The notes: generated by a model from the letters alone, not told the origin. A stretch of DNA of 64,000 bases from Halobacteroides halobius DSM 5150 (GCF_000328625.1 NC_019978.1:1054001-1118000), one strand, 5' to 3'. Counted from the stretch's first letter, positions 53,285-62,347 are shown. Made by a program: numbers and translations.

Positions 53285-55378
53285 GTGTGCTCTGTATTCT
53301 ATGATGATAGTAGGTGTAAGTCCTGCCTATTCTGGAAGAATGGATAATATGGTTGAGATATTGTGGCACTCACAGACGAAATGGATGAGCAAACGGAGAA
53401 AACAAACGTCAACCTAAGTTAATAAAGAACAGAATATGAAGCCAACAGTAACAGGGTGTTCATCGTGAGATGTAATCTGAAGAGTTTGAGGCGAAAAATC
53501 AGTCCGGAACAATATGTGAACCGAAGGTGGCATTCATTAGTGACGATCTACCAAAAAGCTGGAGAAGTCCAAAGCTGACTTACAGACCATTGGAGTATGT
53601 TAGACTAATGAGTGTGATTATGGTCGGAATGATTGGAATATAGCATAGGTGACCAGAGGATGCTCTAATATGGTCTTTATAGAAATCTATAAAGATAAGT
53701 GATGATATAACCTGAATAGGGAAAGTCAAAGCGATGAAATATTAGAGTTCAGAAGCTATCATAGTAGTGAAAAAAATCAATGAAAGTTGATTACAGTGAA
53801 GGATAGCCAGGTTATTGAAGTTTAGAATTGAGTGTTGATGGTATTTAAATCAAAATGGTTTAAACATTGTTAAAGACAATAAGTCTTAAAAGAAATAGCG
53901 GACAGAAAATCATAACTGGAAGCGTGATGAATTTAAGAAAAACCATGACCTAAGTAGTAGTAAACTAAGAGGTGCGATTGGCGAGAGCTTAGAAGACGTG
54001 CTTAGGAATGCTACGAATATAGGGGTTTAGATATTAAGACAGGATAGGAAGAACTGGTAAGTCGTGAGGTAGGATAGGTGGAAAAAAATTAGTTCGCTAT
54101 ATAGTATAAAAGATTTAGTGACTAAGAAAAGACATTTACATTGTGCAGCTCAGAAAGTTTTGAATAATGGTGGTTGTGGAGGGATTGACGGTGTAGAAGT
54201 TGAAGAATTTAGAGAAAATTACACTAAGAATATGAGTGCTTTATATCGCCAGTTAACAGAAGATAGATATGAGCCACAACCAGTTCTAAGAACGTATATC
54301 TCAAAAGGAAATGGAGAACAAAGACCACTAGGTATTCCAGTAATTAAAGACCGAATTGCCCAACAAGCAGTGAAACAGATTCTAGAGATACACTTTGAAG
54401 AAATATTCTGCGACTGTTCTTATGGTTTTAGACCTAATAGGTCAACCGAAGATGCAATTAAGAAAGTAGAAGAATATAAAGAACAAGGTTATAATTGGGT
54501 ATTAGACGCAGATGTCAAATCTTACTTTGATACAATAGACCATGAAATTTTAATGGAGCTGATAGCAGAGGAAGTAAGTGATGGTTGGATATTAGATATT
54601 ATTAGGTCGTGGCTTACTATAGGTGTCATGACTGAGAAAGGAAGAGAAGAAACAATGGAGGGAACTCCACAAGGAGGCGTAATTTCTCCACTTTTAGCAA
54701 ATATCTACCTACATCACTTTGATAAGAAAATGACGTGTCGAGGATATAAGATAGTTAGATTTGCAGATGACTTTATAATTATGGCTAAGAGTAAAGCTAA
54801 AGCAGAACGTGCTTTGGAAGTAACTCGCCAGATTATAGAAAATGAATTAAACTTAAGACTACATCCTCGGAAAACAGTAATTACGAATTTTAATGATGGA
54901 TTTAAATTTCTAGAATTTAAATTTTATAATTGTGATTATAAAAAGCCAAAAGAGAGCTCTATTAAAAGTTTCAAGGACAAAGTAAGAAAGAAAACTAAAA
55001 GGAATAGGTCAATAGGAGTAGCTGTAATGATTGATGAGCTTAATTTAATTATTAGAGGTTGGGGTAATAGTTTTCTACTAGGAAATGTTAAAGGACTATA
55101 CAAAAAGTTAGATGGTTGGATAAGAATGAGAGTACGTTGTTTTATAGAAGGAAAGAAGGCGAAAGGGCAGAATTATCGCCTTCCTAATAAAATATTAAGA
55201 GATTTAGGACTAGAATCACTGCTTACCGATGTGCTTTAGACAAGAGTAAAATATACATTTGAGGCAACACAAAGACGATAGCTTGCTCTCTGTTAAGGAG
55301 CAACAATGACCAAAAGCTGTATACGGGAGAACCGTACGTGCAGTTTGACAAGAGGTCCCGCCGTGAGGCTGGTCCTAC
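53285..55378 (+). mobile_element. Group II intron, bacterial class C type
   Basis: The 5' end is GTGTGCTCTG, matching the GUGYG rule. Structured RNA sequence fills 53.3-54.1 kb, a reverse transcriptase/maturase gene lies in domain IV, and the 3' end has a domain V-like hairpin (AGCTGTATACGG-GAGA-ACCGTACGTGCAGTTT region, 55315-55346) and domain VI ending CCTAC at 55378. Insertion directly behind a Rho-independent terminator stem and lack of an endonuclease domain are hallmarks of class C introns. The exact 3' base is estimated to within a few nucleotides. No other gene is seen in 53.3-54.1 kb. Confidence 0.85.
54118..55239 (+). CDS. Group II intron reverse transcriptase/maturase
   Basis: 373 residues from GTG 54118. 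RT blocks: GGIDGVEVEEF, RPLGIPVIKDRIAQQAV, CDCSYGFRPNRSTEDAI, LDADVKSYFDTIDHE, GTPQGGVISPLLANIYLHH, and the catalytic RFADDF (the usual YADD as FADD). A maturase X domain follows (LNLIIRGWGNSFLLGNV to the end). There is no HNH endonuclease domain, as in class C. Homology continues upstream of the GTG (WKKISSLYSIKDL, from about 54079) without ATG/GTG/TTG. An ATT at 54088 with GGTGG upstream could be the true start. Confidence 0.9.
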   Translation: MTKKRHLHCAAQKVLNNGGCGGIDGVEVEEFRENYTKNMSALYRQLTEDRYEPQPVLRTYISKGNGEQRPLGIPVIKDRIAQQAVKQILEIHFEEIFCDCSYGFRPNRSTEDAIKKVEEYKEQGYNWVLDADVKSYFDTIDHEILMELIAEEVSDGWILDIIRSWLTIGVMTEKGREETMEGTPQGGVISPLLANIYLHHFDKKMTCRGYKIVRFADDFIIMAKSKAKAERALEVTRQIIENELNLRLHPRKTVITNFNDGFKFLEFKFYNCDYKKPKESSIKSFKDKVRKKTKRNRSIGVAVMIDELNLIIRGWGNSFLLGNVKGLYKKLDGWIRMRVRCFIEGKKAKGQNYRLPNKILRDLGLESLLTDVL

Positions 55379-55690
55379 TTTATTGTATTTCTCTGTTGAA
55401 AAAATAAATTAATTTTTTAAATCAATATTTATTTGCATTGGTTATTAAAGTTATAAATAGAGTCAGTAGTTCCATGATTTATATCTGTTAATAAGCGATA
55501 ATTCGTCGGAAACACGAGGTTAACTAAATGGTTTAAATATATTGATAAAATAAATTATCACTGGAAATATCTTTTGTTTAACAGCCTAATATTTAATTAA
55601 AAACATATAAGTATATCTATAATTATAATCTCTTTCTATGCACCTAATTGTTAATATTAACAATTTCATATAATATAAAAAGGCACAAGT
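55379..55690. other. AT-rich intergenic stretch
   Basis: About 310 bp between the intron and the transposase remnant. I see no open frame, strong promoter or stable terminator. A GC-richer patch at about 55498-55520 (AATTCGTCGGAAACACGAGG) can form a small hairpin but is not recognised. Confidence 0.4.
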
Positions 55691-55745
55691 AATCTCCTTA
55701 TGATATAATATTAGTGACCGCTAATATCAACAAAGGAGATGATAC
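55691..55745 (+). promoter_or_regulatory. Hairpin hiding the ribosome-binding site of the IS701-like gene
   Basis: ATCTCCTT (55692-55699) pairs with the SD AAGGAGAT (55733-55740); AAGTA upstream can also pair with TACTT after a small bulge. Inside the loop, ATATTAG and CTAATAT make a second stem. The design matches the hairpin in front of the ISLre2 gene. Confidence 0.6.
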
Positions 55746-55747
55746 TT

Positions 55748-56870
55748 ATGCCTGATAAAATTATATCACAAGAATTTAATGTTGCCAACTACTTAAATAA
55801 TTTAAATTTATCTCTAAGAAAATCATATTTAAATCATATAAAGCACTTAACATCAGGCATTATTAATTGTAATGGTTCTAAAAATATTTCTAATCTTTCT
55901 AAAGAAGAATTTAATTATCGTCATCAAAGCTCTATTTCACGATTTTTAAATAAGTCTAATTGGCTAGATGAATTAGTTAATTCTTCTCGAATCAAAAATA
56001 GTATTGAATTTACTACTAAAAAAGCTAATTAAGATGATGTTGGATTTCTAACAATAGATGATACTTTAACTCCTAAAAATTCAGAACTAAATATCGAAGG
56101 TCTAGACCTTCATCATTCTCATGTTGAAAAGGGATACGTTAATTCTCATTGTTTAACAGCTTCTTATTTCTCAATGGGAAAAGTATCTATTCCATACTAA
56201 ACAAAAGATGTATGTGCTTACTGATAGTTGGTATACTTCTAAAGATCTTATAGAATATTCATTATCTAAAGGATTTCACTATATTGGTGGATTAAGAAGT
56301 AATTACACACTCAAACCTGCTGGCATACCAATTAAAATTTCTGATTTCTATCAATACATTGAAAAAGACGAATTAGATTTTGTTAAATTAGATGACGATT
56401 ATTACTATGTCTATCGCTATCAAGGTAAAGTTGGTAAAATAGACTATGCTACTGTTTTATTATGCTGGAAAAATGATTTTTCAAATAGTGATTCGCCAAA
56501 GTGCATTTTAAGCACTGATACAAAATTAAGTACTCAAACTATTTTAGAGTATTATGCCAAAAGGTGGAATATAGAAACTAGTTTCTATTATTTTAAAAAC
56601 ACATTAGGATTAAATGATTATAGAATTAAATCATTACAAGGTGTTATTAGATTTTGGCATATAGTTTATTTAGCTTATAATTATTTAGAAATCTTAAGAG
56701 TACTAACACCTAACGATATAAATTTAGGTGATACGCTTATAATAGCTAGAGATTATATTCTTAAAGATTTAATTCGTTTTATCTATTATGCTATAAAAGA
56801 AGAAATTCCTATAACCAAAATTTATGATACCTTAAACTTGGATGGTAATGATTTATATTTAGTTGCATGA
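55748..56870 (+). pseudogene. IS701-like transposase, broken
   Basis: From ATG 55748 the frame reads MPDKIISQEFNVANYLNNLN, then SISRFLNKSNWLDELVNSSR. It meets an in-frame TAA at 56030-56032, resumes as DDVGFLTIDDTLTPKNSELN with the first catalytic Asp region, and stops again after GKVSIPY. A shifted frame from about 56200 gives YVLTDSWYTSKDLIEYSLSK (second Asp), and YYAKRWNIETSFYYFKNTLG (catalytic Glu). Sequence between GKVSIPY and the second Asp block is shorter than in intact relatives, so a nonsense change, a frameshift and an internal deletion have accumulated. I could not define terminal inverted repeats. Confidence 0.75.
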
Positions 56871-57052
56871 ATCAAGTAATTATAATGTAATTTTTAGCGA
56901 GTAATGGGATAAATCTTAAATATTTATATAGAAATGAAGGTAATTGTACTTTGTTATATAAATAATACTATGTAGGAATATAATAGATTATTTTTATAAT
57001 TTTTATCAATCTAGCTAAAGTATAATTATTTTAAAGTTAGGAGGAATAATTA

Positions 57053-57730
57053 ATGAGTTATTATTTAGAAGTGTTAAAAGAGTATACTGAATTTGGTGGT
57101 CGGATAAGAAGAAAGAAATATTGGATGTTTAATCTTATCAGTTTTATTGTTGCTTTTATTCTTGCAGCTGTAGAACCTAGTCTTGCTGGTTTATATGGCG
57201 TAGCAATATTTCTTCCATCGTTAGGAGCTAATATAAGAAGGTTACATGATACAGGTCGTAGTGGTTGGTGGTTCTTAATTAGTTTTGTTCCTTTTGTAGG
57301 TCCTATAATTCTTTTAGTATTTTTAATACAAGATAGTAAACCTGGAGAGAACCAATATGGGCTAAATCCTAAAGTAAAATTGCAAAATAATCTAACTGAT
57401 AATGGTAATATCAAACCAAGAAGGGTGTCTAGCCCTAAAGAACAGTTAGCATTAGATAATTCTAAGGTGGAATGTAATGAATGTAATAAAATATTAGATG
57501 TAGATTCTGAATTCTGTCCAAATTGTGGTGTCAAAGTAATTCCAGAAGGAAAGAAGGAATGTGATAATTGTAATTCATTAATCGATGAGGAAGCTGAATT
57601 TTGTTCTAAGTGTGGAGAAAAAGCTATAGTAACTTGTCCTGAATGTGAAAACAAATTAAATTTTGGAATTGATTTTTGCCCTGATTGTGGTTTTGATGTT
57701 AATAATAAAAATAGCAGTAAGGAAGTTTAA
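57053..57730 (+). CDS. DUF805 membrane protein with C-terminal zinc ribbons
   Basis: 225 residues, AGGAGG SD, ATG. The N-terminal DUF805 domain has EYTEFGGRIRRKKYWMFNLI, two or three membrane helices and RRLHDTGRSGWWFLISFVPF...QDSKPGENQYGLNP (about residues 1-115). The C-terminal part has three CxxC pairs-of-pairs (CNECNK...CPNCG, CDNCNS...CSKCG, CPECEN...CPDCG), that is, three zinc-ribbon units. The function is unknown. It is 1 bp from the next gene and belongs to a cluster of zinc-ribbon or membrane proteins. Confidence 0.8.
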   Translation: MSYYLEVLKEYTEFGGRIRRKKYWMFNLISFIVAFILAAVEPSLAGLYGVAIFLPSLGANIRRLHDTGRSGWWFLISFVPFVGPIILLVFLIQDSKPGENQYGLNPKVKLQNNLTDNGNIKPRRVSSPKEQLALDNSKVECNECNKILDVDSEFCPNCGVKVIPEGKKECDNCNSLIDEEAEFCSKCGEKAIVTCPECENKLNFGIDFCPDCGFDVNNKNSSKEV

Positions 57731-57731
57731 A

Positions 57732-58367
57732 ATGAATAAACAAAACTTTTTAATGGTATTAGTTACTTTATTATTAATTGGGACAGGAATTTTAATTGGT
57801 ATTAAAATATCAAATCTTGATTTAGCTGGACAGTTTTTAACTAAAGCTTTAGTGACAAAAATTATAATAAGTGGTTTAATACTTAGTAGTTTGATACTAA
57901 TAATATATTTAATCATCAAGTTCAATATTTGGAACAAGATTTTAAGTTTTTATAGATTAAACTTAAATGGTAAATTCATATTGAGAGCTACTTCTATGAT
58001 TAATTATCGCTCTGAAATTACTAATTATCAGCAATTTAAAGATAAACTAGCTCAATTTCAAGGGGAGTATGACTTTTTAGAATATAATGTTAATTATAGT
58101 TCTAAATCAATTGATATTGAATTAAATACTCCGCAACAATTAGGTATTAGAAATGGAGAAGAGTTTTTAGAGGAGTTTGTAGGTGATTTAAATGAAATGA
58201 TTGCTTTATTATCTACAGAGCAAATATTTATTGATTTAAACATAACAGGTGAAGTTAATAATTTAGTAGAAAATATAAATTTTGTAGTTGCTAATCAAAA
58301 TAATAAAGTAGGGCTTAATAAAAATAGATATTCTAATAATATTTTAGGTAAATTTATATATAATTGA
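57732..58367 (+). CDS. Two-helix membrane protein of unknown function
   Basis: 211 residues from ATG 57732 (AAGGAAG upstream). Two membrane helices (about 7-26, and about 43-65: IIISGLILSSLILIIYLII) precede a soluble domain of about 145 residues with NYRSEITNYQQFKDKLAQFQ and EYNVNYSSKSIDIELNTPQ. No metal motif. Tight spacing to the DUF805 gene upstream and the zinc-ribbon gene downstream (17 bp) suggests one operon. Family not recognised. Confidence 0.6.
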   Translation: MNKQNFLMVLVTLLLIGTGILIGIKISNLDLAGQFLTKALVTKIIISGLILSSLILIIYLIIKFNIWNKILSFYRLNLNGKFILRATSMINYRSEITNYQQFKDKLAQFQGEYDFLEYNVNYSSKSIDIELNTPQQLGIRNGEEFLEEFVGDLNEMIALLSTEQIFIDLNITGEVNNLVENINFVVANQNNKVGLNKNRYSNNILGKFIYN

Positions 58368-58384
58368 AGAAGGGAGATATTAAT

Positions 58385-58972
58385 ATGTCTTTGTTTTGGA
58401 TAATTTTTTGTGTAGTAGTAGCTTATTTTGCTGATCAAAGAGGACGTAATCCAGTATTGTGGGGACTCTTAGCTTTATTTATTTCTCCTTTATTAGCAGG
58501 ATTAGCTTTGGCAGTTATGAAAGATATGAGTGTAGAAGAAAAAATAGATGAATTAGATAAAACTACTGAAAATATAAAGCGAGAAGTGAAATCTAATCAA
58601 AAATATAATGAACAAGAGAGAGAAAGAATTCAAAATAGATTGTCAGGAGCCAAAAGGAGTTCTTCAGTTGATAATCAAATTGCTACTACTAAATCAGTCC
58701 CAGCTTTAGAAGCTAAAAAAATAAAATGTGAAGAATGTGGTAAAAATGTATCAGCAGATACTAACTATTGTGTTAATTGTGGTAATAGAGTAATTGAAGA
58801 TAATAAAAAGGAATGTCCTAACTGTCAAGAACTAATAGATGAAAAAGCAAAATTTTGTGTTAAATGTGGTGAAAAATTAATTAGTGAGTGTTCTAATTGT
58901 GGTCAAGAAGTGAATTCAAATGTTAAATTTTGCATGAAATGTGGAGAAGAAATTATTACTACAGAAGAATAA
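58385..58972 (+). CDS. Membrane protein with tandem zinc ribbons
   Basis: 195 residues from ATG 58385 (GGGAG upstream). N-terminus: two short membrane segments around YFADQRGRNPVLWGLLALF and ISPLLAGLALAVM. A charged coiled segment follows (about 50-85), then three CxxC zinc-ribbon units (CEECGK...CVNCG, CPNCQE...CVKCG, CSNCGQ...CMKCG). The arrangement echoes the DUF805 gene two positions upstream, with a different membrane part. Function unknown. Confidence 0.7.
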   Translation: MSLFWIIFCVVVAYFADQRGRNPVLWGLLALFISPLLAGLALAVMKDMSVEEKIDELDKTTENIKREVKSNQKYNEQERERIQNRLSGAKRSSSVDNQIATTKSVPALEAKKIKCEECGKNVSADTNYCVNCGNRVIEDNKKECPNCQELIDEKAKFCVKCGEKLISECSNCGQEVNSNVKFCMKCGEEIITTEE

Positions 58973-59001
58973 AAATTAGAAAATATAATTGAGTTAAAGT
59001 A

Positions 59002-59030
59002 AAAATCGCCATATGGCGATTTTACTTTTT
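59002..59030 (+). terminator. Intrinsic terminator of the zinc-ribbon operon
   Basis: AAAATCGCCAT and ATGGCGATTTT, a perfect 11-bp palindrome, followed by ACTTTTT. Confidence 0.8.
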
Positions 59031-59237
59031 AGATTTCTTTTTCTATGTAGCTATGTGTTAATATTATCTAACAATTAAAATAAAGATAAACATAAATTAT
59101 TTCTTTTGATAAAGCAAAAATAACATAAATGATTTTAAGGATTAATTAAAAGGATATAATACAAAAAATTTTAAGAAACTTGGTCAAAATCGTGGAAATG
59201 ATTAATTAAACTCATTAATTTATAAAGGAGGTATATT

Positions 59238-59873
59238 ATGTCAAAATTAATTGTAACCGTTGGACCATGGATTATTGTAATAATAATATTAAGTTTTTTA
59301 ATCGGTCGGAGTAGAAAAAAAGCTTCAAAAGAAAAACAAGGATATTGTTCAAGTTGTGGAAAAAAAGTAGGTGATGATTGGGAAGTATGTGCATATTGTG
59401 GAGAAACTATTGGTTATGACAAAGAATCAATTGAATTAAAAAATAGTGAATATAATGGTTTTCGTAGACTAATTAATGATAATTATCTTTTTTTTCATGA
59501 AGTTGCTAAAATATTAGGTGGAATTGGGGTTTTATTAGTTTGTTTAGGTGGATACTTTTATGTAAATAGTGTAATAAAATCATATAATAATGATATACTT
59601 TATTCATGGAATTGGAGATCTACAATGATATCTTCAACTATTATTGGATCATTTTTAGGTTTGTTGTTGTCTTTTAAGAGAAAAAACTATGGGAGTATAA
59701 TAGTTTTAGTTAGTTACTGTTCATTTATAACTATGGGATTTTTAGCAGAAATTAACACTGAAATTTATTATTGGATGGTTAGTATTTTTGTTGGATTACC
59801 AGGAGGCATATTTTTGTTTTTAGATCAAGAAATTGAAACTGATAGTAATAAATATTTTAATAAGTATAGATAA
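59238..59873 (+). CDS. Zinc-ribbon membrane protein
   Basis: 211 residues, AAAGGAGG SD, ATG. One N-terminal membrane helix (PWIIVIIILSFLIG), then a zinc ribbon (CSSCGKKVG...CAYCGE, about 37-56), then three or four further helices (ILGGIGVLLVCLGGYFYV; TIIGSFLGLLLSF; IIVLVSYCSFITMGFLA; GLPGGIFLFL). Function unknown. It is a separate unit 265 bp after the three-gene zinc-ribbon operon. Confidence 0.65.
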   Translation: MSKLIVTVGPWIIVIIILSFLIGRSRKKASKEKQGYCSSCGKKVGDDWEVCAYCGETIGYDKESIELKNSEYNGFRRLINDNYLFFHEVAKILGGIGVLLVCLGGYFYVNSVIKSYNNDILYSWNWRSTMISSTIIGSFLGLLLSFKRKNYGSIIVLVSYCSFITMGFLAEINTEIYYWMVSIFVGLPGGIFLFLDQEIETDSNKYFNKYR

Positions 59874-60010
59874 ATAAAAAAAGAGGATATATTATGAAAA
59901 AACAATAATATTTTTACTTAGAGTTCTATATTTAGTCAATTTAGCGACTTTTAAAATTAATCTGTATCAGTCTAATGTAAGGGTTTATTTTCGAAATTAA
60001 TATTATTGTA

Positions 60011-61077
60011 TACCGGGCTGGGAAGTTGGCCCGGTATCTGTTTATGTAAAATAAAAAGTATGTTATAATTAAATTGAAGCAGTTTTTATACAAAGGAGAG
60101 TCGATATGGACATAATAAAGAATCCCCATGATAAATTCTTTAAAGAAACAATGACCGACTTAGAAGTAGCAGAAGATTTTATGAATAATTATCTTCCCAC
60201 AGAGATATTGGATTTGATAAACTTAGATGATATTGAACTAGAGAAGGATAGTTTTATTGAAAAGGAACTAGAAGAAGTATTTTCAGATATACTATATAAA
60301 GTCAGCTTAAATAATAAGGATGCATATATATATCTACTATTTGAACATAAGAGCTATACCTATAAGAAGATAAGTATTCAGCTGCTAAAATATGTAATCA
60401 AGATCTGGGAACTAAAATTAAAGCAGACAGAAAGAGAAGAATTGCCATTAGTCATCCCTATGGTCTTCTATCATGGTAGGCAGGAATGGAACGTTGGATT
60501 AAATTTATCTAGTTTATTAACAGAGATTCCAGAGGAATTAGAAAAATATATTCCTAATTTCGAGTATTTGTTATATGATTTATCGCCATATAGTGAAGAA
60601 GAGATTAAAGGAACAGCCAAGGCAAGAGTATTTTTAGAAATAATTAGGGCAATATTTAGTGATGACTTTAAGGAAAGGTTTAAAGAAGCACTATTAGTTT
60701 TAGATAAATTAGAGGAAAAAGAAACTGGTTTAGAGTATTTCGAAACGGTGGTTAAGTATATTATGAGTGCTAAGGATGATTTAACTGAGGAGGAGCTAGA
60801 AGAGGTAGCAAAAGAAATTTCTACTGAAAGGAGTGAAAAGATTATGACTATTGCTGAGAAGTTACGAGAAGAAGGCAAAAAGGAAGGTAAAAAGGAAGGT
60901 AAAAAGGAAGGTAAGAGAGAAGGAAAATTGGAAACAGCTAAAAATTTATTAGAGATGAATATGGATATTAAACAGATAGCTAAAGCAACACAGCTATCAG
61001 AAGAAAAAATTAAGGAAATAAAAGAGAAGACACATCATTAAATTTATTCTGTACCGGGCCAAGCTTGGCTCGGTATT
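60011..61077 (+). repeat. About 1-kb direct repeat, copy B (Rpn gene with flanking terminators)
   Basis: Counterpart of 52238-53282; the copies are about 7 kb apart in the same orientation. Copy B has an intact gene and two more 12-bp (Lys-Glu-Gly-Lys) units. It ends at the same terminator that is the intron insertion point in copy A, but carries no intron. Confidence 0.85.
60106..61041 (+). CDS. Rpn-family recombination-promoting nuclease/transposase-like protein
   Basis: 311 residues, ATG with AAAGGAGAG upstream. N-terminus NPHDKFFKETMTDLEVAEDF and FMNNYLP, as in Rpn/YhgA-like proteins. The PD-(D/E)xK core includes the Asp of FSDILYKVS and AYIYLLFEHKSYTYKKI (about 72-88). LPLVIPMVFYHGRQEWNVG follows, and a C-terminal helical part with a tandem KEGK repeat and an HTH-like MNMDIKQIAKATQLSEEKI. 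Such proteins act as DNA nucleases promoting recombination. It is the intact member of the duplicated pair. Confidence 0.85.
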   Translation: MDIIKNPHDKFFKETMTDLEVAEDFMNNYLPTEILDLINLDDIELEKDSFIEKELEEVFSDILYKVSLNNKDAYIYLLFEHKSYTYKKISIQLLKYVIKIWELKLKQTEREELPLVIPMVFYHGRQEWNVGLNLSSLLTEIPEELEKYIPNFEYLLYDLSPYSEEEIKGTAKARVFLEIIRAIFSDDFKERFKEALLVLDKLEEKETGLEYFETVVKYIMSAKDDLTEEELEEVAKEISTERSEKIMTIAEKLREEGKKEGKKEGKKEGKREGKLETAKNLLEMNMDIKQIAKATQLSEEKIKEIKEKTHH

Positions 61078-61080
61078 CTT
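61052..61080 (+). terminator. Intrinsic terminator of Rpn gene, copy B
   Basis: TACCGGGCCAAG and CTTGGCTCGGTA, then TTCTTT. Same hairpin as at 53256. Confidence 0.75.
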
Positions 61081-61217
61081 TACTTAGAGCAGTCATTTTA
61101 GGAGGAGAAAATTATTTTGAAGCTGGTAGAATAGAGAACATTAGATCAAAGCTTTCTGTAGCTGTATTGTTAAGATTAATAGAAGATGATATAATAAAAG
61201 GGAAGATAATTTATTAA
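61080..61217 (+). other. Short unidentified gene fragment
   Basis: An open stretch without a start codon reads RAVILGGENYFEAGRIENIR, then SKLSVAVLLRLIEDDIIKG, and stops at 61215-61217. It has protein-like composition and looks like the 3' end of a lost gene, but I cannot assign it. Confidence 0.35.
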
Positions 61218-61244
61218 CTACAGATGAGTTTTTAGGGGGGTAAC

Positions 61245-62327
61245 ATGTTAACAATTAATTGTACTGGAAAGTTAAGAAAAGAGATTGATTTTGAGATTGA
61301 AGAAAGTTTAGAAGCCAAACGAGATGATTTTTATAATTGGCATGCTCATTTAATTACTATTAAGAGAAGAAAGACCTTAGTTTTAATGAATGTTCAAACT
61401 AGGTATGCTATTGTTCTATATGGTTTAAAGAAACCAGATTTTAAAAATTTAGGTCAATTGATTTTTGATGCTATTAAAGATAATTTTAAAGCTGAAGGAA
61501 TAAAAGAATTTTATCTAAATGAATATTTAGAGAATATTGACCAAATAAAATATACTAAAACATATAGTCGTAGTATTATCTCTTCAATAAATTATTTAAA
61601 AAGATTTATTAAACAGGGAATAGCTGATTACATACCGACTGATAATCATAATATAATTGAGTTAAATAAAGAGAATAATAGGATTCCTATTTTAAAATTA
61701 GAGTTTGTTTATCCAATTGATGAATTGCGAAATCAATTTAAGAAGAGATTAGGCCAATCTTATAATAAGGTTTATCGTTTTAAAGTAAGTCTAACAGGAT
61801 TGAAACCTTTAATTTGGAGAAGAATAGAAGTTCCTGCTGATTATACTTTCTGGGATTTACATGTAGCGATTCAAGATGCTATGGGCTGGTCTGACTATCA
61901 TTTACATGGATTTAGGATAAATAAGGGTAACTTAGAGATAGGTGTCCCGGATGAAGACTTTAATAGTCATGTTCTTGCCAGTTGGGAAGAAAAAATTTCT
62001 GATTACTTTATCAAAGAAGAAAGTAGCGCAAAGTATATTTATGATTTTGGTGATTACTGGGAGCATCTTATAGAGTTAGAGGAGATTAATTTAGCTAAAA
62101 AACAGATCGATTATCCTATTTGTCTAGCTGGTGATAGAGCATGTCCGCCTGAAGATTGTGGTGGTATTCCTGGTTATCAGAGATTAGTAGGGATATTAGA
62201 TGATCCTAATCATGAAGAGTATGATTTTATTTTAGAGTGGTTAGGAGGAGCATATAAGCCAGATGATTTTGATAGTTCTAAAGTGAAATTTGATGATCCT
62301 CAGAAAAGATTTAATAATTTAGATTAA
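61245..62327 (+). CDS. DUF6933-like plus plasmid pRiA4b ORF-3-like protein
   Basis: 360 residues, ATG with GGGGGG upstream. The N-terminal about 150 residues resemble DUF6933 (MLTINCTGKLRKEIDF; DDFYNWHAHLITIKRRKTLV; NVQTRYAIVLYGLKKPDF). From about residue 180 it is a pRiA4b ORF-3/IS1096 TnpR-like domain (YRFKVSLTGLKPLIWRRIEV; FWDLHVAIQDAMGWSDYHLH; YIYDFGDYWEHLIELE; CPPEDCGGIPGYQRL). The molecular function is unknown; these proteins are common near mobile elements. It lies 20 bp before a broken SNF2 helicase gene. Confidence 0.8.
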   Translation: MLTINCTGKLRKEIDFEIEESLEAKRDDFYNWHAHLITIKRRKTLVLMNVQTRYAIVLYGLKKPDFKNLGQLIFDAIKDNFKAEGIKEFYLNEYLENIDQIKYTKTYSRSIISSINYLKRFIKQGIADYIPTDNHNIIELNKENNRIPILKLEFVYPIDELRNQFKKRLGQSYNKVYRFKVSLTGLKPLIWRRIEVPADYTFWDLHVAIQDAMGWSDYHLHGFRINKGNLEIGVPDEDFNSHVLASWEEKISDYFIKEESSAKYIYDFGDYWEHLIELEEINLAKKQIDYPICLAGDRACPPEDCGGIPGYQRLVGILDDPNHEEYDFILEWLGGAYKPDDFDSSKVKFDDPQKRFNNLD

Positions 62328-62347
62328 GCTAGATTGAGGTGTAAATA

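Noticed and set aside
55690-56900. Terminal inverted repeats for the IS701-like element
   Set aside because: I could not find matching ends or a target duplication by eye, so element borders are not reported.
57061-57654. 197-codon open frame on the minus strand
   Set aside because: It lies antisense to the DUF805/zinc-ribbon gene, whose domains are clear; the minus-strand product is Ser/Leu-rich without a domain or ribosome site. The other minus-strand frames are likewise shadows.
60860-60930. Tandem 12-bp repeat considered as a CRISPR-like or regulatory array
   Set aside because: The units are contiguous, in frame and encode Lys-Glu-Gly-Lys; there are no spacers.
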